Source: Diadema setosum (lineage: Eukaryota > Echinodermata > Echinoidea > Diadematoida > Diadematidae). From it: a stretch of 64,000 nucleotides of DNA. Position numbers and translations under genes: made by a program. Shown here in pieces: positions 58,254 through 64,000 of this stretch (the stretch's first letter is position 1; each line of letters opens with the position of its first letter). Location of the stretch: contig NC_092702.1 in assembly GCF_964275005.1 (NCBI RefSeq), positions 35,347,816 through 35,411,815 on the forward strand. The letters are read 5' to 3'. The notes beneath the pieces were generated by a model. The model was given only the letters and a program-made list of their open reading frames with translations. It was not told the DNA's origin and made no database searches.

Positions 58254-60760
58254 GTAAACAATAATTTTGTTAAATGAAAGATATTATTCAGAGCCATGAG
58301 GGGTGAAGGTTCAGGTGTGAGTTTCTTCAATTTGTCTTCCTCTACAAATTAAGTTTTTTAATTTACAGATCAGCAGTTGCGATCTTAACAAATTTAATTT
58401 GTAGAGGGAAACAAAGTGAAGAACCTCACACCGAACAATTTTGTTGTAAGTTTTTCTGCACAAATTTCTTCATTTATTATAAGATGTCACTTTAAGTTTC
58501 TCAGAAGAATGCAGATTTGTTGGATACATGTAAGAAAGTTGCAGAAACTTTACTCTTTAGGAAAAATTTGTTGTCTTAGATAAGAACTCAATGTGCATCT
58601 GTTCCCACTCGCTTCTCATTTCTTATTCTGTATAGTGTGCATAGAGTATGCAGTGATACTGTCCCATATAAATGTTTCATCACTGTTTGTACATGTGGTG
58701 GAGAATACTTTAAGATTATGATCATGATTGCATTCAAAACTTTAGTTTGACTTCACATGAATATCTTGAATTTTGAAAGCCAGAAATATATTAATAGCAG
58801 TTCTTGTTGTGTTTAAATTGTAGACATGTTCTTCAAGTTGTCATATAATTTGATTTTGTGGTGCAGAAGTCTCCTGCTCCACACAATCTTTAAGAAATTT
58901 ATGGAAGGATACACTGGTAAGCACACATTTTAATATCTCTGATATAAATAATACAAATGCAATGGCCAGAAGACAGGCCTGAAATATTCTATATACATTT
59001 AGTGATTGATACTTAACTACACAAACCCTGCAATGCCTAGACACAAACTAATGCTTTACTTTGTGAAATGTTGCTTGGTATTAAAGGTCTTGTTTACCTT
59101 TGGAAACAGTGATTTAAAAAAATTTCAAGATATGACATTTAATGCATATGTGTAGGTCTGTTGTACCGCAAAACATCTTATCATATAATTTGCGCGATAA
59201 AGCCTAAGGAGATACATATATTATATCTGTATTTTTCTCAGTAAACCTTTAACTGTAGACGGTTTAGTCTGGAAACATTTTTATTATAAACATTGTTCAC
59301 ATTTTATATCTGACAATACTTAACATCAATTTTACCAATTAGAATTTTTACAGTGGTTGTTTCTATCCCTAACTTACATTTTAGAACTATTTTAAAGCAC
59401 TAATGCTGGGTTTTTGTTTCTGCAAATAGTAAATTATGCCTTTAAGATTTTTTTTTTTTTAGTACCATAATGTCATTGTTTTGGCTGAGTTACAAACATT
59501 TGTGACATGTTAGGGTGGGAGGGGGGATGGGGGATTAAAGAGGATGACTACCTCAATTCTAAAGATGCTGTATGAGGACTTCATTTAACAATCTATGTAC
59601 AACATATATGTATGATGATATGATTTCATGCATGTTTACAAAAACATGTATCTTTTGTGTGTCATAAGACAAGAGATGTACTTCATTTACTACAAATAAA
59701 AAGAAAGTTTCTGCATGGATTTATGTGTTCCATATGGGCTGCAATTTCCACTATCATCTACTAATGCATGCACTCTGATGTAAGCCACGCATACAAAATA
59801 CTTTTAAAGTTTGAGGAAGATATATGCAGGTGATCTAATAAAGATGTTGACCAATTGCTTCTTGAATTCATCCTCCGCCCACGCCGAGTGCCAGCCATCA
59901 TGTGACCCATTTGTATTGCACCCCCGAGGGAGTCCAATTAGTGGCTAACGACATGGCTGTCAACGCGATCCTATCCCTATCCCCTCACAATCCAGTGTCA
60001 CAAGTTATAAGCCATCAAGATTTACATATTTATCATCAATAAATCATAGGGGCTCAGCATTCCTAGTAATTACGCTTTGGTAGTGCGTAATCCTACTCTC
60101 AAGATAGCAGCAAGTGCATGCACTGAAGTTAAAAAGAAAAATAAATAAACAAACCAACAGTATGCTGCATATTGTAGTAGACCATATTGGTAATGTGTTA
60201 AAATTCTATGCATGTTTTGTTCACAAATGTTGCCCTTGATAACCGTAAAATTTGCTGAAGGCTTGCCCCACCTAGCAACAACCAAGTGAATTCCTGCCTA
60301 AGGGACTTGGTGGGAAGGAACAGGTGAATGCAGTGCTTTGTTACTACGCAGTAGGAAAAGAAACATCCATGACTTGTAATACGTGTATGTCACATTATAG
60401 CCTATTGACACTACACTGCATTTTGTAGATTCATGTTTACCCTTCTGGAGCAACTTGCTGAGCAATTTACTTTGTGACTGCTCTCCATGAAATAATGTAC
60501 AATCTAAACATAATGAACTTGCAATGAATCCTACTTCTTTGTAGTTGAAGTTGAAGCTCTAGGTGAAATCATGTACACACAAGTCATTAGATTGGATCTT
60601 TTGTAGAGAGTATTTATAGGTCATGGTTGGAAGCAAGACAGAGCCATTATTTGGTGCTTATACATGTAGAATTCTGATTAGGATGACTTACAGTCTTGAA
60701 AACTTTCTTGTCTTTTTTAATGCTTCACTCAAATCTTCACTGAAGCAATGTTGGCCTTCT

Positions 60761-60836
60761 TTGAGGACGGACTGATTTTGCTATTTATAACACACATTTC
60801 CCATAGACCCTGCCCGAGTATACTCAACTGGTTAAC
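60761..60836. repeat. dispersed repeat, copy B
   Basis: Diverged second copy of the sequence at 49,231-49,313 (shared TGATTTTGCTA, TTTCCCATAGACC, TGCCCGAGTATACTC). Its right end carries TTAACC, which the other copy has at its left end, so each copy shows a different boundary. Confidence 0.6.
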
Positions 60837-62644
60837 CTGATAGGGAACTGGAGCTTTGTACTTGATAGAACCTTTCTCTCCTGTTGATTGATGTCAGGAA
60901 CTTTTTTCTCTAAAAGAGTATTACCAGAATCATTGCAAAAAAAAGAAAGAAAGAAAGAAAAGGAGGGTATTCCAGGGTCCTTCACACCCCACAGCCACCG
61001 CATGATGACACCTCGGCTCTGGTCTTATTTCCTCCGCCTCGTAACGCGATCGATTCCCGTCACTTGGCCAGAGCGGCAAATCTCGGCAGCATGCATATTT
61101 GAATACTTGAGCTACGCAGGTTTCTCTCACCAGATGCAAAGAATAGGTGTGAGGTTACCAGTTTGTGATGTGACACTATGAACTCTATTACCATGAAGGA
61201 TGACATGTTGGTTCCTTTTCATCAAAATTGTCTTCATGTCTTATGAATCTTCTGTTCTCTTGATGGTGATTTATGCAAACACCTTTTCATTCTAGAGGTG
61301 ATGTATCTCCATACATTGACGCCCCAATTGCACCTTAATCTCACTGCACAACAGAGTAAAATAAGCAACATGAGATGATTCATTGACTCAGATTACTCCA
61401 AGCAATTTATTGAGAACACTACCCCCGTCAGATGGTGAAGGAAAATATCATATAAGGAGAATTTCACAAAATTTGTTTTTGTTTCAATGAAAGTATTAAT
61501 TCCCTCCACTTGTTACTGACATAAAATGCTAAGAGAAATATCCCCCCCCCCTGCCTTCAGAAGGACTCGGTTAGGCCTAAGTGCTCTTTCATTATGCTAG
61601 AAAAATGAATATGTCTGGAATTCTCTTTTATAATGTTACACTACTGTGACATCACAAATTGTTTTAGCCTTCTCATCCAGCAAGTACAGCACTTTGATTA
61701 AACAAATCATTCATTAAGAAGAAGATTGAATAGATGACCAATTCTTTTTTCTTCAACCTTCAAGGATGATTCTACTGATTTTTATCTTTACTGAATTTCG
61801 AGTAAATTCTGCTTGAAGGTGTCCTGTGATGCTCAAACTAGCCACCTATGACCGTGACATTATTTGCTTCCTCATCCCTAGGTGCTCTGAATGAGGAAAA
61901 TTCTGTTCACATATATCCAAGTTTTCTCAAATTTCTACAAAGATATTGATTGTTGGCATGGAAATATAGTGTGGTCATGCTTTGTGGGTGGAGAACTAAA
62001 TAGTGTCTTTTTGAAAAGTGAAAGTGATACAGTTTGTAACATTCTAAGTAGAAACACACATGGATAGGGAATTCTGTACGAGTCATGTTACTAGTATATC
62101 ACATGACCACACCAGCCTTTCTGAGTCGCCCTTTGGACATGTCAGCAGACTTCACAGAGGTCCATCCCACCATTGCTGGTTAAAGTGTGATTTCAGTCAA
62201 GTATTCAATGACCTGTCACTGTCACTGCATTGTGTCAATCAAAATATCTTTCCAAAAAGCAAAGAAAGAAAGAAAAAAACCTCTCCTGCAATTTTTTTGT
62301 CAGGCTGTCTTTGCAGAAGTCATCTCGAGATGTTGGTCTGATCCACCTCCCTGGTCTGATTCTTACCATTTCGTTGAGCCCCTTTTGGTGCTTTCTTTTT
62401 TTACCCTCTACTGGCCCCAGATTGGAGATTGGAGATTGGAGCTAGCTTCAGGTGTGAGTTCATTAGGAGATGTTTACAAAAAAACATCAGGACTCGATGC
62501 ATCTTGATTTCTTTGCCTCCCCCACCGTGGGGCAAACTGAGTAGAATCCATTTTCTCGCTGACCAGACTAGAAAAATTGTAGTGCATATTTCACTTAGTC
62601 ATTGAATAAAGAGAGGTATCTAATTATGGAGGTGACACAACATT

Positions 62645-62831
62645 TGCTCCTGCGACAATTGCTCGGGTCTTTATTTTCTCCAAGGACTTCAGGTTGGGGT
62701 TAGGGTTGTGATAGGATTTTAGGTTTAATTTGATGTGAGGATTAGGATTAGGATTAGGGTTATGTTTGTGGGTAGAATTTATGTTTGGCCTAGCATACAG
62801 ATATTTCTTAGGAGCAATTGTCGCAGGAGCA
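62645..62831. mobile_element. MITE with 20-bp inverted ends and GGATTA/GGGTTA core
   Basis: The 20-bp left end TGCTCCTGCGACAATTGCTC (62645-62664) is matched perfectly by its reverse complement at 62812-62831. The core has GGGTTAGGG and a run of GGATTA units, like the telomere-like core of the element at 29,767. Similarity may extend a few bases further out (TGACA on both sides, inverted). No ORF. Confidence 0.85.
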
Positions 62832-64000
62832 TTATGTCATGGAACCAATCATAGCATGGTATGTAAAGAGATCTATCCCATTTGGTGATTTGTGGCTCAC
62901 TGAATAGGTTTTTAACCAATCATGTGAATTGCACAAAGATTGACCAAAGAAATTATCAGTTGGAAAAGTGTGTGAATGATATAACCATATGGACAAGAAA
63001 ACAGTGGTACAATTCAAAACAGAAATGAGAAACATGATTAAAAATGAAGTGGAAACAAAGATAACTGGCGTAAGTAACACTGTTGAGGGGTGATGGGATT
63101 TTCTTTTCTTTTCTTTTTTTTTTAGCAGAATTTGTATTATTTAAGGTGGTCTTTTGAAAGCGGAATTCAGAATTCATTTCTTCTGTTTCTCAAATTCTGT
63201 ATGTAAGATGAGCTCTTTGTCTTTAATGCCAAGTAGACTAATATTCTCAATTCATTTCACTTCATGTTTTTCACTATAATTATTAATAAATGAAATATGG
63301 ACAGGAAAGATTATGCACAGTGTAACACAAACCAGATGATCTAGATGATAGATGATCTTTCCAAGTAACTATGTAGGTAACCCTATAAATGACACTCATG
63401 CAAGCCATGGGATCATACACTTGTATCTCAGTACATTGCCCTTCAATGCAGACCCAGTTGCCCACTTGCCAAGGGCAACTCAAACTTACTGTCAGGCAAG
63501 GTAAATGATTACTGTGCCTTCCCTGTATGAGATCCTCACCCCAATGCCCTTTTTTGGCTAGAGAAAGATATCTTTTGATGTGTCCTGCAATGTGCTTACA
63601 TAATCTCCTTGTGTGTCACTGTGTGAGCAATATAAAGTAGATTAAAAAGCTACAAATTTTGAAAATTCTTGACATGTTCTTGACAAAAGTCAGGGGAACT
63701 CTTTAAGTTTTTAAAGATTGGGTTGTTTGTATGTTGGTTAGTCATTCAATTTACAGAGGTTTTGGCACGGTGTCAAGTCAAAACATGTCCCCAAACTCAA
63801 GAATACCACACACATGGGTATCCTCGACGATACCCCTTTAAGTACACAGAATATCAGTTACATGTGTGATGTTATTTCGCCAGTGTTTTTTTTTTTTTTT
63901 TTCAAATAACTTTCTGCATGTGTTACATGTGAACATAGACAAATTGTCTTTATGTTTCGAAAGAGATGAAAGGCGAATTCTGCAAAATTGACGGAACATG

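Larger units (their letters stand above)
58254..64000 (+). other. NMNAT intron 2, open at the window edge
   Basis: I searched both strands for the next NMNAT block and found no convincing match. The sequence is AT-rich, with one dispersed repeat (60,761) and one inverted-terminus element (62,645). Frames at 60888-61181 and 62060-62507 show no domain. Confidence 0.6.

Noticed and set aside
62330..62445. NMNAT exon 3 (GLIHLPGLIL wording after a possible acceptor)
   Set aside because: Only the first three residues resemble the family block. The rest diverges completely and no donor follows in phase.
1..64000. CRISPR arrays, operons, prokaryotic promoters or ribosome binding sites
   Set aside because: The window is eukaryotic. 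Regular arrays are microsatellites or satellites without spacers.

Overview
The window is animal nuclear DNA. It is gene-poor, AT-rich and full of microsatellites, foldback elements (MITEs) and SINEs, with genes split by GT-AG introns. The two best-recognised proteins (an animal NMNAT and an aminergic GPCR), the mix of CAGGG...CCCTG and other inverted-repeat elements, and the motif 'taggcctac' suggest a marine invertebrate deuterostome, perhaps an echinoderm. That placement is inference; the sequence does not fix the species.

Layout. Positions 1-37,000 hold no gene I can support. They contain simple repeats, two copies of one tRNA-derived SINE (11,579-11,778 minus; 32,231-32,462 plus), several foldback elements, including an approximately 820-bp one with nearly identical 200-bp arms (23,833-24,652), a small element carrying telomere-like repeats between a 9-bp target duplication (29,767-29,988), and a TTTAG satellite (33,927-34,096). 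Positions 37,140-38,243 (minus) are an intact intronless aminergic GPCR. Positions 41,075-45,127 (minus) are a complete five-exon coding region, assembled here from splice sites and matching phases. It encodes an acidic protein of about 527 aa with an N-terminal myristoylation/palmitoylation-type start (MGCIHSK), a glutamate tract of about 168 residues, and a C-terminal amphipathic helix that fits the PKA regulatory-subunit binding pattern. I read it as a candidate membrane-tethered A-kinase anchoring protein. From 48,088 (plus) to beyond the right edge lies an NMNAT gene, with exon 1 at 48,088-48,166 and exon 2 at 58,165-58,253. Its 10-kb first intron carries several transposons, including a 2.3-kb inverted-terminus element with an internal 566-bp tandem duplication and four CRE-type palindromes.

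How the genes relate. They are independent eukaryotic units, not an operon. The anchoring-protein candidate and NMNAT are divergent, with start codons about 3 kb apart, separated by a GATA-type microsatellite. An amine receptor and a PKA-anchor candidate lie next to each other in the same orientation, and both would act in cAMP signalling. This adjacency may be coincidence.
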